Shown piece after piece: positions 49,242 through 59,128 of a DNA stretch of 64,000 nucleotides. Made by a program: the position numbers and the translations under genes. The first letter of the stretch is position 1; every line of letters starts with the position of its first letter. The notes under the pieces are model-generated. The model saw only the letters and a list, made by a program, of their open reading frames with translations, was not told the origin of the DNA and ran no database searches. The stretch comes from Paludibacterium sp. (lineage in GTDB: Bacteria; Pseudomonadota; Gammaproteobacteria; Burkholderiales; Chromobacteriaceae): NCBI RefSeq assembly GCF_019232825.1, contig NZ_JAFAND010000092.1, positions 30,642 to 94,641 on the forward strand. The letters are read 5' to 3'.

Positions 49242-50207
49242 ATGAGTTTGTTGCAGCAATTGTCTCTGGATGCCGACGACTTGGTCGCGCGGCTCACGCG
49301 CGCCCGCGTGCTGGTGGTTGGCGATGTCATGCTCGACCGCTATTGGTTCGGCGACGTTTCGCGCATTTCGCCCGAGGCGCCGGTGCCGGTGGCGCGCATC
49401 TCCCGCATGGAGGAGCGTGCCGGCGGCGCTGCCAACGTGGCGCGCAACATCGTAAGTCTCGGCGGCCAGTCGACCATCTTGTCGGTGGTGGGCGATGACG
49501 AGGCGGCGAGCGCTTTGGAGCGGTTGCTGGTCGAGAAAGGCGTTCAGACCTCGTTTCAACGCGACGCCAGCATCGCCACCACCATCAAACTGCGCGTGGT
49601 GGCACGCCAGCAGCAACTGATCCGCCTCGATTTCGAAGACATGCCCAGCCATGAAATTCTGGCGGCCAAGTTCGACGAGTATGAAAGGATCATCGATAGC
49701 CACGACGTGGTCATCCTGTCGGACTATGGCAAAGGGGGGTTGACCCACGTTGCCAAGATGATCGAATGCGCGCGCGCGCATGGCAAGCCGGTGCTGATCG
49801 ACCCTAAGGGCGACGACTATAGCAAATATGCCGGCGCCACCTTGCTCACGCCCAACCGCAGCGAATTCCGCCAAGTGGCGGGCAGCTGGCGCGATGACGC
49901 CGAGCTGGCCGAGAAGGCCGAGACATTGCGCAGCGGGCTCCATCTCGACGCGCTGCTCGTGACCTTGAGCGAAGCCGGCATGACGCTGTTCACGCAGGCG
50001 GGCGCCTTGCACCAACCGACGTTGGCGCGCGAGGTGTACGACGTCTCCGGCGCCGGCGACACGGTCATCGGCACTCTGGGCCTGATGCTGGCCGCGGGCC
50101 TGCCCTTGCCGCACGCCATGTCGCTGGCCAATGCCGCAGCCGGCATCGTCGTCGGCAAACTCGGCACCGCCGTGTGCCGTCAGGAAGAACTTTTTGCGCA
50201 AGCATAA
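49242..50207 (+). CDS. hldE1/rfaE1: D-glycero-beta-D-manno-heptose-7-phosphate kinase
   Basis: VLVVGDVMLDRYWFGDVSRISPEAPVPV; DVSGAGDTVIGTLGLMLAAG; kinase domain only. Confidence 0.93.
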   Translation: MSLLQQLSLDADDLVARLTRARVLVVGDVMLDRYWFGDVSRISPEAPVPVARISRMEERAGGAANVARNIVSLGGQSTILSVVGDDEAASALERLLVEKGVQTSFQRDASIATTIKLRVVARQQQLIRLDFEDMPSHEILAAKFDEYERIIDSHDVVILSDYGKGGLTHVAKMIECARAHGKPVLIDPKGDDYSKYAGATLLTPNRSEFRQVAGSWRDDAELAEKAETLRSGLHLDALLVTLSEAGMTLFTQAGALHQPTLAREVYDVSGAGDTVIGTLGLMLAAGLPLPHAMSLANAAAGIVVGKLGTAVCRQEELFAQA

Positions 50208-50216
50208 GGAGCAGCT

Positions 50217-51215
50217 ATGACCATCGTGGTCACCGGCGCCGCCGGTTTCATCGGTTCTAACCTCGTCAAGGCGCTCAACGCGCGGGGCGAACGCGACATC
50301 ATCGCCGTGGACGACCTGACCCATGGCGATCAATTTCGCAATATGGTCGATTGCGATGTCGCGCATTATCTCGACAAGCACGATTTCCTGCTGATGTTGG
50401 CGGAGGGCGAGCTGGATGGCGAGCTGCGCGCCGTACTGCATCAAGGCGCCTGTTCCGACACCATGAATCACGACGGCAAGTACATGATGGAGAACAACTA
50501 TCAGTACACGCTATCGTTGTTCAACCATTGCCAGAGCGAAGCTATTCCCTTTCTCTATGCGTCCAGCGCCGCCGTCTACGGCGCGGGCACCACGTTCGTC
50601 GAACAGCGTGAGCACGAGTCGCCGCTGAACGTCTACGGCTATTCGAAATTTCTGTTCGACCAGGTGCTGCGCCGGCGCATGGCAGAAGGCTTGAGCGCTC
50701 AGGTCGCCGGTTTCCGCTATTTCAACGTCTACGGCCCGCGCGAGCAGCACAAGGAGCGCATGGCCTCGGTGGCTTTCCACAATTTCAACCAGTACCGCAA
50801 AGAGGGCAAGGTCAAACTGTTCGGCGGTTGGGATGGCTGGGGTGACGGCATGCAGAGCCGTGACTTCATCTCGGTCGAAGACGTGGTCAAGGTCAACCTG
50901 CATTTCCTCGATCATCCAGAGCTGTCCGGCATCTTCAACCTGGGCACCGGCCGCGCGCAGCCGTTCAACGATGTGGCGCACGCCACCGTCAATGCCTGCC
51001 GGCGCCACGAGGGCAAGCCGGTCTTGTCGCTGGAAGAAATGGTGCGTCAGGGTATTTTGGAGTACGTGCCGTTTCCGGATGCGCTCAAGGGCAAATACCA
51101 GAGCTTTACCCAGGGGGATATCGGCAAATTGCGCGCCGCGGGCTACGACGCGCCGATGCTGACCGTGGAAGAGGGCGTGTCGCGTTACGTCGATTGGCTG
51201 ATGTCGCGCGCCTGA
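50217..51215 (+). CDS. hldD/rfaD: ADP-glyceromanno-heptose 6-epimerase
   Basis: [54 protein letters not shown]. Confidence 0.97.
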   Translation: MTIVVTGAAGFIGSNLVKALNARGERDIIAVDDLTHGDQFRNMVDCDVAHYLDKHDFLLMLAEGELDGELRAVLHQGACSDTMNHDGKYMMENNYQYTLSLFNHCQSEAIPFLYASSAAVYGAGTTFVEQREHESPLNVYGYSKFLFDQVLRRRMAEGLSAQVAGFRYFNVYGPREQHKERMASVAFHNFNQYRKEGKVKLFGGWDGWGDGMQSRDFISVEDVVKVNLHFLDHPELSGIFNLGTGRAQPFNDVAHATVNACRRHEGKPVLSLEEMVRQGILEYVPFPDALKGKYQSFTQGDIGKLRAAGYDAPMLTVEEGVSRYVDWLMSRA

Positions 51216-51222
51216 GGAGCCG

Positions 51223-52110
51223 ATGTTGTTCAAGCATCTCGAAGACTATGTCGGCCATACCCCGCTCGTGCGGCTCAAACGCCTGCCTTCCGGACGCGGC
51301 AATGTCGTGCTGGTCAAGCTGGAAGGCAACAACCCGGCCGGTTCGGTCAAGGACCGGCCGGCGTTGTCGATGATCCGCCATGCGCAAGCGCGTGGCGATA
51401 TCCGTCCGGGCGATACGCTGATCGAGCCCACCAGCGGCAACACCGGCATCGCGTTGGCGATGGCGGCGGCGATGATGGGGTACCGCCTGATCCTGGTCAT
51501 GCCGGAAAACTCGAGTGCCGAACGGGTGCAGACCATGCGCGCCTACGGCGCGGAGGTGGTGCTGACCCCGGCAGCCCAGTCGATGCCCGGCTCGATCGAC
51601 TGTGCGCGGCAAATGGAGCGCGACGGCCAGGGGGTGATTCTCGATCAGTTCGCCAACCCGGATAATCCGTTGGCGCACTATGAGGGCACTGGGCCGGAGA
51701 TCTGGCAAGACACCGACGGGCGGGTTACCCATTTCGTCTCCAGTATGGGCACCACCGGCACCATCATGGGGGTGAGCCGCTATCTGAAAGAGCAAAACCC
51801 CGCAATCCAGATCGTTGGCGTGCAGCCTGAGCCCGGCAGCCAGATTCCAGGCATTCGCCGCTGGGAAGACGAGTATCTGCCGAAGATCTGCGACTTCACG
51901 CGCATTGATCGCCTCATGCTGGTGAACCAGGCCCTGGCCGAAGACACTGCGCGCCGGTTGGCGCGGGAGGAGGGCATCCTCGCCGGGCCGTCCTCCGGCG
52001 GCGCGCTGGCCGTAGCGCTGCAGCTCGACGCCGAGCTGGAAAATGCCGTCATCGTCAGCATCGTCTGCGACCGGGGCGACCGCTATCTATCGACCGGCTT
52101 GTTCGCCTAA
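51223..52110 (+). CDS. cysM: Cysteine synthase B
   Basis: VKLEGNNPAGSVKDRPALSMI; EPTSGNTGIALAMAAAMMGY. Confidence 0.95.
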   Translation: MLFKHLEDYVGHTPLVRLKRLPSGRGNVVLVKLEGNNPAGSVKDRPALSMIRHAQARGDIRPGDTLIEPTSGNTGIALAMAAAMMGYRLILVMPENSSAERVQTMRAYGAEVVLTPAAQSMPGSIDCARQMERDGQGVILDQFANPDNPLAHYEGTGPEIWQDTDGRVTHFVSSMGTTGTIMGVSRYLKEQNPAIQIVGVQPEPGSQIPGIRRWEDEYLPKICDFTRIDRLMLVNQALAEDTARRLAREEGILAGPSSGGALAVALQLDAELENAVIVSIVCDRGDRYLSTGLFA

Positions 52111-52120
52111 AGGACCGCGC

Positions 52121-53278
52121 GTGGCTCAGCACACCTATTCGCCGGCCGAAAGCGGGCAAAGCCCGCAAGCCTGGTACGAAGCCGCATTGCAGCGCGACGG
52201 CTTCTTTCACGATCCGGCCCAGGCGGCTGCCATCGCGCGCTTGACCGACCTGTGGCAGCGGCTGCTTGACTTCAAAACCCGGCGCGACCGTTTTCTCGGC
52301 CGCAGCTTGCGCAATCCGCCGGTGCCGAAGGGGCTTTACCTGTGGGGCGGCGTCGGCCGCGGCAAGAGCTTCCTGATGGACGCGTTCTATCAGTGCGTGC
52401 CCTACCGGCGCAAGCGCAGGGTGCATTTCCATCATTTCATGGCTGAAGTGCATCGCCAGCTGCAAAGCCTGGCGCACGAAGCCGATCCGCTTTTGACGGT
52501 CGCCGACCGGATTGCCCAGACTACCCGGTTGTTGTGTTTCGATGAGTTTCACGTCAGCGACATCGCCGACGCCATGATTCTGTACCGGCTGCTGGGCGCG
52601 ATGTTCGAACGTGGCGTCGTGCTGGTTGCGACTTCCAACTATCCGCCCTCCGGGCTATACCCCAACGGCCTGCAGCGCGATCGCTTCCTGCCGGCCATTG
52701 CCCTGATGGAACAATGGCTGGAAGTCATTTCGGTTGACGGCGGCAACGATTACCGTTTGCGCGAACTTGCCCGCGCCGACCTGTTCAAGGTGCCGGCCAA
52801 TGCCGAAAGCGAAGCGCAGATGGCCGACATGTTCCACCGGCTGACGCTTGAGGCGGCGGCGCTGCCGCCGGAGATCGAACTGTTCGGCCGGCGCATCGCG
52901 CTTAAACGTCATGCGCCGGGGGTTATTTGGTTCGATTTCGCCGAGCTGTGCGGCGGCCCGCGCGCGCAGACCGACTATCTGGAAATTGCGCGCGACTATC
53001 ACACGGTGTTTCTGTCGGGCATTCCGGCGCTGACCGCCGCGCAAGCATCGGAAGCGCGCCGGTTTACTTGGCTGATCGACGTGCTGTACGACCACCGCGT
53101 CAAACTGGTGGCTTCGTGCGCCGTGCCGCCTGAACAGATCTACGTCGATGGCGTGCACGCGGGCGAATTTTTCCGTACCGCGAGCCGCTTGACCGAGATG
53201 CAATCGGAAAGCTATTTGGAGCTGCCGCACCTGGTGGACGAGTTCCAGCTCGATCCCTCGCGCAGCGTGGCGTTGTAG
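52121..53278 (+). CDS. zapE: Cell division protein ZapE (AFG1 family ATPase)
   Basis: GTG start; KGLYLWGGVGRGKSFLMDAFY; LLCFDEFHVSDIADAMIL. Confidence 0.94.
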   Translation: MAQHTYSPAESGQSPQAWYEAALQRDGFFHDPAQAAAIARLTDLWQRLLDFKTRRDRFLGRSLRNPPVPKGLYLWGGVGRGKSFLMDAFYQCVPYRRKRRVHFHHFMAEVHRQLQSLAHEADPLLTVADRIAQTTRLLCFDEFHVSDIADAMILYRLLGAMFERGVVLVATSNYPPSGLYPNGLQRDRFLPAIALMEQWLEVISVDGGNDYRLRELARADLFKVPANAESEAQMADMFHRLTLEAAALPPEIELFGRRIALKRHAPGVIWFDFAELCGGPRAQTDYLEIARDYHTVFLSGIPALTAAQASEARRFTWLIDVLYDHRVKLVASCAVPPEQIYVDGVHAGEFFRTASRLTEMQSESYLELPHLVDEFQLDPSRSVAL

Positions 53279-53353
53279 GGGCGGGAGTAGCGTGTACGGG
53301 ATCGGGGAGCCGACGCTCCCCGCCTCCGTTAGCGCCTTAGTCGGCGGTTAAGA

Positions 53354-53593
53354 TCACGCAACCCGCCACCCGTCTCGTGCGTACGGCCTCCGGAAAATAG
53401 AGCCAAGATCGCTCCGAATCGACCCGCAGCGACGACCACGGCAGCGGCTATCGACGATGAGCCGGCACACGTTGGGGTCGGCTTGGCCCGCGCGCGGCGC
53501 GCAGAGTGCCGAGATTAGAGAGAACAGCGGCAGTTGTTGGAGGTCGCGGTTTGAAACGATGGAGTGGGTTGCAGTACGATGGCCAGTAGCCAT
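53354..53593 (-). CDS. Hypothetical small protein (79 aa)
   Basis: aaggag RBS upstream of ATG; MATGHRTATHSIVSNRDLQQLPLFSLISALCAPRAG...; no family recognised. Confidence 0.35.
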   Translation of the reverse strand: MATGHRTATHSIVSNRDLQQLPLFSLISALCAPRAGQADPNVCRLIVDSRCRGRRCGSIRSDLGSIFRRPYARDGWRVA

Positions 53594-53844
53594 ATCAATT
53601 CTCCTTGCGTAAAGGGTAGCAGAGTTGGTGTGGTCAGCGGCGCCGGGGTCGTCACACCTCGGCGCCGCGCCTCTTGCGGTCATTGCCGCACCCCCCACCT
53701 TATCCAGCAAAAGCCCACTCGACAAGATCCGATGACTGTCAGTAAAGTCTGAAGTTTTGAACGCCCACGACAGCGTGCCACGCTGCCTGGACGACCTGAC
53801 GGCGGTTGCCGACAATGCGAGTTTTTGACTGTCGAGCCCCGCTC

Positions 53845-54891
53845 ATGCCCAAAAAACCATCGCCAACCGATCCGAGCCAACCTGCCTTGATCATCGAACT
53901 GCGGCAGCTGATCGACGATGCCCGCCACCACGCAGCCGTGACGGTTAATACCACACTTACCCAGCTCTATTGGCAAATCGGCGATCGTATCCACCGCGAA
54001 ACGCTTGGAGGCCAACGCGCTGCTTATGGCGAAGAGATTGTCGTCATGCTCGGGAGGCAATTAAGCGCCGAGTACGGGCGCGGCTTTTCTGCCGCCAACC
54101 TGCGTCATATGGTGCGTTTAGTACTGACCTTTCCAGACAAACAGATTATCTACTCACTGAGTAGACAATTGAGTTGGACGCATCTGCGTACATTGATGTA
54201 TCTCGACGACCCGCTAAAACGCGATTTCTACACCGAGCTTTGCCAGACAGAACAGTGGAGTGTGCGCCAATTACAGGAGCGCATGCAGTCGATGTTGTTT
54301 GAGCGCAGCGCCATCTCCTCGCAGCCGGGGGACACTATCCGCCGCGCTTTGCAGGCGCTGCGGCAAGAAACGCCGCCCAGCCCCGCGTTACTCCTGAAAG
54401 ACCCCTACCTACTTGATTTCCTTGGACTCAACGACCGCTATCTGGAAAAAGACCTTGAGGACGCCATCCTACGCGAAATTGAGCAATTTCTGCTTGAGCT
54501 GGGGGCCGGCTTCACCTTCGTGGCGCGGCAGAAGCGCATCCAGATCGATGACGACGACTTCTACATTGATCTGTTGTGCTATAACCGCAAGCTCAGACGG
54601 TTGGTCGCAATCGAATTGAAGATCGGCGACTTTCGTGCCGAGTACAAAGGCCAGATGGAGCTCTATCTACGCTGGCTGGCCCGTCACGAACAAGAAGCCG
54701 AGGAAAATCCGCCATTGGGCATCATCCTATGTACTGGCAAGAAGCAAGAGCAGATCGAGTTACTGGAGTTGGATCAAAGCGGTATTCACGTCGCCGAATA
54801 CCTGACTGTCTTGCCGCCGCGCGAGGCGCTACAGGCGAAGTTACAACAATCCATCTCGGCAGCACGGCAGCGGTTGGTAGGCGATGCCTAA
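53845..54891 (+). CDS. YhcG/DUF1016 family PDDEXK nuclease domain protein
   Basis: LTQLYWQIGDRIHRE...GRGFSAANLRHMVRL...FYIDLLCYNRKLRRLVAIELKIGDFRAEYKGQMELYLRWL. Confidence 0.93.
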   Translation: MPKKPSPTDPSQPALIIELRQLIDDARHHAAVTVNTTLTQLYWQIGDRIHRETLGGQRAAYGEEIVVMLGRQLSAEYGRGFSAANLRHMVRLVLTFPDKQIIYSLSRQLSWTHLRTLMYLDDPLKRDFYTELCQTEQWSVRQLQERMQSMLFERSAISSQPGDTIRRALQALRQETPPSPALLLKDPYLLDFLGLNDRYLEKDLEDAILREIEQFLLELGAGFTFVARQKRIQIDDDDFYIDLLCYNRKLRRLVAIELKIGDFRAEYKGQMELYLRWLARHEQEAEENPPLGIILCTGKKQEQIELLELDQSGIHVAEYLTVLPPREALQAKLQQSISAARQRLVGDA

Positions 54892-54910
54892 GCGTTAGCC
54901 TAGACATCGC

Positions 54911-55327
54911 TCAATGATCCGGCTCGGTCAGAAAACTCAGCCGCGATAGCCCACTTTTCTGCGCCAACGCCATCACCGTCATCACATGCTGATATTCGAC
55001 GCGCCGGTCGCCGCGGATGCGTACTTCGGCGTCGGGATGCGCGCGCGCGAGTGCGCTCAGACGTTGGCTCAGCACCGATTGGGGCAGCGGCGTTTGGTCC
55101 CAATACACTTGGCCCGCGCGATCGATCGACAGGGTGGTGGTGTGGGCATCCGGCGAGGCCGGCGCGGCGCTGGCGCGCGGCAAATCGAGCCGCACCGCGT
55201 GCGTCAGCACCGGCACCGTCAGCATGAACACGATCAGCAGCACCAGCATGACGTCGACCAGCGGCGTCATGTTGATTTCGCTCAGTATGCCGTCCGGCGG
55301 CGTTTGCAAGCCGTTCTTGAATGCCAT
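54911..55327 (-). CDS. exbD: Biopolymer transporter ExbD
   Basis: ILSEINMTPLVDVMLVLLIVFMLTVPVLTHAVRLDLP. Confidence 0.94.
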   Translation of the reverse strand: MAFKNGLQTPPDGILSEINMTPLVDVMLVLLIVFMLTVPVLTHAVRLDLPRASAAPASPDAHTTTLSIDRAGQVYWDQTPLPQSVLSQRLSALARAHPDAEVRIRGDRRVEYQHVMTVMALAQKSGLSRLSFLTEPDH

Positions 55328-55329
55328 GG

Positions 55330-56034
55330 TCAATCCTCCCGCGCCGTCAGCGGCTGCGTGGCCGAGCCCGTCAACGAGTAAGCATGCAGCTGGCGCGCGA
55401 AGCGCTGCATGCGGCTGATCACACGGCGGTTGGCGCGCGTGAGCGCGTTGTAGCCCAGCACCGCCGGTATCGCCACGGCCAGTCCGAATGCCGTCATGAT
55501 CAGCGCTTCGCCGACGGGCCCGGCGACTTTGTCCAATGTGCTTTGCCCTGCCACGCCCAGGTTCACCAGCGCGTGATAGATACCCCATACTGTTCCGAAC
55601 AGACCAATGAACGGCGCCGTCGAGCCGACCGACGCCAACATCGACAAGCCGCTTTGCAGTTGTTCGGCGCACTCGTCGATCGCGCCGCTCAAACTCTCCG
55701 ACAGCCAGTCGGCCAAACTGAGCTGGCCATGCAGGTCCTGCTGATTGTCGCGGTGGTGTTGCACCGCCTGACGGCATGCCAGCGCCAGCAGCCGGTAAGG
55801 ATTGGCGATGCCGCCACCGGCGGCGTCGAGCGTCGCCAGCCCCTGTTCGAAGCTGGCCGCGTGCCAGAAGCCGTCCATGGCCGCCGCCGCGCGCCGTAGA
55901 CGCCATTGCCGCCTGCCGTGCAGCACGATCAGATACCAGCACGCCACGGACATCGCCATGAGGCCGAGCGCCACCGCGCGGATGGCCAGATCGCTTTGTT
56001 GCCAGAACATCCCAAGTTGAAAAGCCGAAGTCAT
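55330..56034 (-). CDS. exbB: MotA/TolQ/ExbB proton channel family protein
   Basis: LSMLASVGSTAPFIGLFGTVWGIYHAL; GEALIMTAFGLAVAIPAVLGYNAL. Confidence 0.95.
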   Translation of the reverse strand: MTSAFQLGMFWQQSDLAIRAVALGLMAMSVACWYLIVLHGRRQWRLRRAAAAMDGFWHAASFEQGLATLDAAGGGIANPYRLLALACRQAVQHHRDNQQDLHGQLSLADWLSESLSGAIDECAEQLQSGLSMLASVGSTAPFIGLFGTVWGIYHALVNLGVAGQSTLDKVAGPVGEALIMTAFGLAVAIPAVLGYNALTRANRRVISRMQRFARQLHAYSLTGSATQPLTARED

Positions 56035-56052
56035 GCCTTGCCTCGTTATGAA

Positions 56053-56712
56053 TCACTCGTCATTGATGGAAAATGCCACCGGCTGCAGATAGCGGTAATC
56101 GATGGCGACGCCGCCCCGGCGCGCCGGGCGGTAATGCCAGTGCCGCACCGCCGCCAGTGCCGCGGCGTCCAAGCGCGGGTAGCCGCTTGTGCGCGCCAGC
56201 GCCACCTCGGTGACTTGGCCGTCGGCCAGAATCAGCAGCGATACCAGTACCACGCCTTCCTCTCCCAGGCGTTTCGATAACGCCGGATAAACCGGTTTGG
56301 GATTGTCGAGGCCGTCCGCTTTGTTGACGGGCGGCGTCACCGGCGCTTCCTCCATGGCGGTTGGCGCGTTTGCGCGCGGCGCATCCGCCGGCGCGGCGGC
56401 GGGAGAGAGGGGCGTCATGAGGCGCTCGGTCGCGCGCTGCCCCGGTGCTGCGCGCTGGCGCGGCGTCGGCCGTGACACAGGGGACGAGACGCGTGGTTTG
56501 GCCGTTGGCCGGTGGGGCGGCGAGGGCGCCGCTGCCGGCATCTCGGCAACCAGCCGTCCCGTCACGATCGGTGGCGTCACCGGCGCGGGCGCTGCGGCGC
56601 GGCCGGCGGCGAGCCAGGCCAGACCGGCGGCATGCGCGGCGCAGACCCACAGTAAGACCGGCCAGCGGCGTTCATGCGGATCGCGCGGAGGAAACTCAGC
56701 GGCGGCAGCCAT
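56053..56712 (-). CDS. tonB: Energy transducer TonB
   Basis: Pro-rich linker; NPKPVYPALSKRLGEEGVVLVSLLILADGQVTEVALARTSGYPRLDAAALAAVRHWHYRPAR. Confidence 0.94.
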   Translation of the reverse strand: MAAAAEFPPRDPHERRWPVLLWVCAAHAAGLAWLAAGRAAAPAPVTPPIVTGRLVAEMPAAAPSPPHRPTAKPRVSSPVSRPTPRQRAAPGQRATERLMTPLSPAAAPADAPRANAPTAMEEAPVTPPVNKADGLDNPKPVYPALSKRLGEEGVVLVSLLILADGQVTEVALARTSGYPRLDAAALAAVRHWHYRPARRGGVAIDYRYLQPVAFSINDE

Positions 56713-56731
56713 GTGCTTTGCGCTCCCTTCT

Positions 56732-58888
56732 TTACCACTGATAGCCGAATAGGGCCGACAGTGTGCGATGGTTGCCGTCGTAGCAATAGGTCTGGCTATC
56801 GTAGCAACTGGCCACATAGGCGCGGTTGAACAAGTTGTTGGCCGAGAGCCGCGCGCTGGCGCCCTTCAGGCTGCCGTCGAGGCGGCCAAGGTCGTAGCGC
56901 AGCGACAGGTCGATGAGCGTGACCGACGGCAGCCGCAGCGTATTGGCGCTATCCACCCATTGCGGCCCGATATAGCGCGCTCCGGCGCCGACGCCCAAAC
57001 CGGACGCGAAGGCATAGTCGGCCCAGACCGATGCCAGACGCGAAGGCGAGGCAAACGGCGTATTGCCTTGGTTGGCGCCCTCGACGATGCGCATCGTGTT
57101 GACGGTCAGGCTGGCCATCAGACTCAAGCGTTTGTCGACGCGCGTCTTGGCCTCCAATTCCAGACCGCGCGAACGTACCACGCCAACGGGTACGTAGGCG
57201 TTGGTCGCCGCGTTGAAGTAGGCGACATTTTCTTGGCGCAGATCGTAGAGGGCGGCCGACAGCAACGTTTGGCTGTTGCGGGGCTGGAATTTCACCCCCG
57301 CTTCCTTCTGCTTGCTTTGCTGCGGTGCCAGAATGTCGCCGCTGCTGTCTTTGTAGTACGAGGCGCTTGGATCAAAACCCTCGCTATAGCTGACGTAGGG
57401 GGTCAGGCCGCTGTCGGCGACATACGAGAGCCCCGCGCGCCGCGTGACCTTGTCGCCGTTCCACTGCGCCTGGCTGCCGCCGATGGGGTCGCGGTTGAGG
57501 ATTTCGGCATGGTCGCGGCGCGCGCCCAGATTGAGCCGCCATTGCCGCAGCGCCAGCGTGTCGTTGAGGTAGAGACCGGTCTGGTCAACGCGGTGGCGGA
57601 AATAGCCTGGCGCGCCGAAGACGATATGCTCGTCGGCGTACGACGGCGCAAACGGGTCGATGCTCGATGCGGTGCCGTACTGGTTGTAGCCGTCATTGGT
57701 CATGCGGTAGGCATCAAGCCCGGCCAATAGCGTGTGTTGCAGCATCCCCGTGGTGAAACGTCCCGATAGTTGATTATCGACCGCGTAACCGTCGCCGTTT
57801 TCTTGGCTGTTGACCGCCGCGCGCTGCAGTAGGCCGCCGTTCCACCCCGTCTGATAAACCTGCTGCGAGTGCGTTCGGCTTTTCTGATAGCGCAGGTTTT
57901 GCCGCAGCTGCCAGTTGTCGTCGATGTCGTGCTCGAACTGATAGCCGAACAATTGCTGTTGGCGGCGCATGCCGTCGGAGGGGGAGCCATCGTCGAACGA
58001 TACCGGCAGCGTCCGGCCGTTATACGCGGTTGCCGACCCGGCGTATGGCACCGAGCCGTGGTAGCCGGTGGCCGGATCGTTTTGCAAATAGGCCTGCAAC
58101 AGCAAGCGGTTGCGGCTATCGATGCGCCATGCCAGCGACGGCGCGAGCAAATAGCGTTCGGTTGACGCGAACGTCTGCTGCGTGCCGCCGGACAGGCCCT
58201 TGGCCAATAGCCGGTAGCTCAGATCCGGCCGGTCGGCCAAGGGGCCGGTGAGGTCAAGGCCCAGCCAGCGTTGGCGATCGCTGTCAAACCCGACTTCGAC
58301 CTGATGCAGCGGGGTATCCAGCGGCCGCTTGCCGGTCAACGCCACGAGTCCGCCCGGCGACGACTGACCGTAGAACACCGAATCCGGCCCGCGTACCACG
58401 TCGATGCGTTCCACCGCCCAAGGGTCGATCTGCGGGGCATTATTGCCTTCTGCATCGCCCAGCAGACGCAGCCCGTCCAGCCACTCGTTGAGGTTGACGT
58501 GACCGTTGAAGCCGCGCAGCACGATGTAGTCATAGCGCGTGCTCGATCCGATCGACGCGCTATAAACGCCGGGGGTGTAGTTGAGCGCTTGCGACAGTGT
58601 GCGTGGGCTCTGATCCTCGATCTGCTGCCGTGTGATCACCGACACGGACTGATCGATTTCGGCGAGCGGCGTGTCGGTCTTGTTCGCCGCCTGGCTCGTG
58701 CGCGCCGCATAGCCACTGGTTGGCGCAAGCGCCCCCGGAGGGGATGCCGTGACGGTCACGGTCGGCAGCACGGCGTCGTCCGCCTGCGCCGCCGGAGCAA
58801 TGCTCCAGCTCATCAGGCAAAGCGCCAGTGCCAGCGGTTTGCGCGTGTTGATTCCTTTGAGGGCTGACACCCTTGTCTTGCTCGACAT
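56732..58888 (-). CDS. TonB-dependent siderophore receptor
   Basis: Signal peptide; plug domain SVSVITRQQIEDQSPRTLSQALNYTPGVY; C-terminal aromatic YDGNHRTLSALFGYQW. Confidence 0.96.
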   Translation of the reverse strand: MSSKTRVSALKGINTRKPLALALCLMSWSIAPAAQADDAVLPTVTVTASPPGALAPTSGYAARTSQAANKTDTPLAEIDQSVSVITRQQIEDQSPRTLSQALNYTPGVYSASIGSSTRYDYIVLRGFNGHVNLNEWLDGLRLLGDAEGNNAPQIDPWAVERIDVVRGPDSVFYGQSSPGGLVALTGKRPLDTPLHQVEVGFDSDRQRWLGLDLTGPLADRPDLSYRLLAKGLSGGTQQTFASTERYLLAPSLAWRIDSRNRLLLQAYLQNDPATGYHGSVPYAGSATAYNGRTLPVSFDDGSPSDGMRRQQQLFGYQFEHDIDDNWQLRQNLRYQKSRTHSQQVYQTGWNGGLLQRAAVNSQENGDGYAVDNQLSGRFTTGMLQHTLLAGLDAYRMTNDGYNQYGTASSIDPFAPSYADEHIVFGAPGYFRHRVDQTGLYLNDTLALRQWRLNLGARRDHAEILNRDPIGGSQAQWNGDKVTRRAGLSYVADSGLTPYVSYSEGFDPSASYYKDSSGDILAPQQSKQKEAGVKFQPRNSQTLLSAALYDLRQENVAYFNAATNAYVPVGVVRSRGLELEAKTRVDKRLSLMASLTVNTMRIVEGANQGNTPFASPSRLASVWADYAFASGLGVGAGARYIGPQWVDSANTLRLPSVTLIDLSLRYDLGRLDGSLKGASARLSANNLFNRAYVASCYDSQTYCYDGNHRTLSALFGYQW

Positions 58889-58947
58889 ACCTGCCTTTCT
58901 TCATCAATAGCCTCGGCTGGGCGAGGAGTGGTTTTGCGTTGGATTGT

Positions 58948-58968
58948 ATTGATAATCATTCTCATTTA
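58948..58968. promoter_or_regulatory. Putative Fur box between receptor and biosynthesis genes
   Basis: attGATAATCATTCTCATTTac, close to GATAATGATAATCATTATC consensus. Confidence 0.7.
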
Positions 58969-59128
58969 CAATGGTATGCACATCGCGACTCACACAACAA
59001 TGGAGCATGCAACGTGTTCGGCGCCTCGATTCCCCATTCCTGTCTCATGCCGCCACGGCCCCCGCGCCGCGGCGGTTTCCGAGTAAACGCAGCCGGCCTT
59101 TGGCGCCGGCAGGAAAAGGGATTTCGCG

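Noticed and set aside
47949-50471. 840-aa antisense ORF over ugd-hldE1
   Set aside because: Opposite strand of well-supported genes; His/Gln/Arg-rich composition typical of shadow ORFs in high-GC DNA
53700-53845. Transposon remnant upstream of the YhcG gene
   Set aside because: No recognisable transposase motif or terminal inverted repeats
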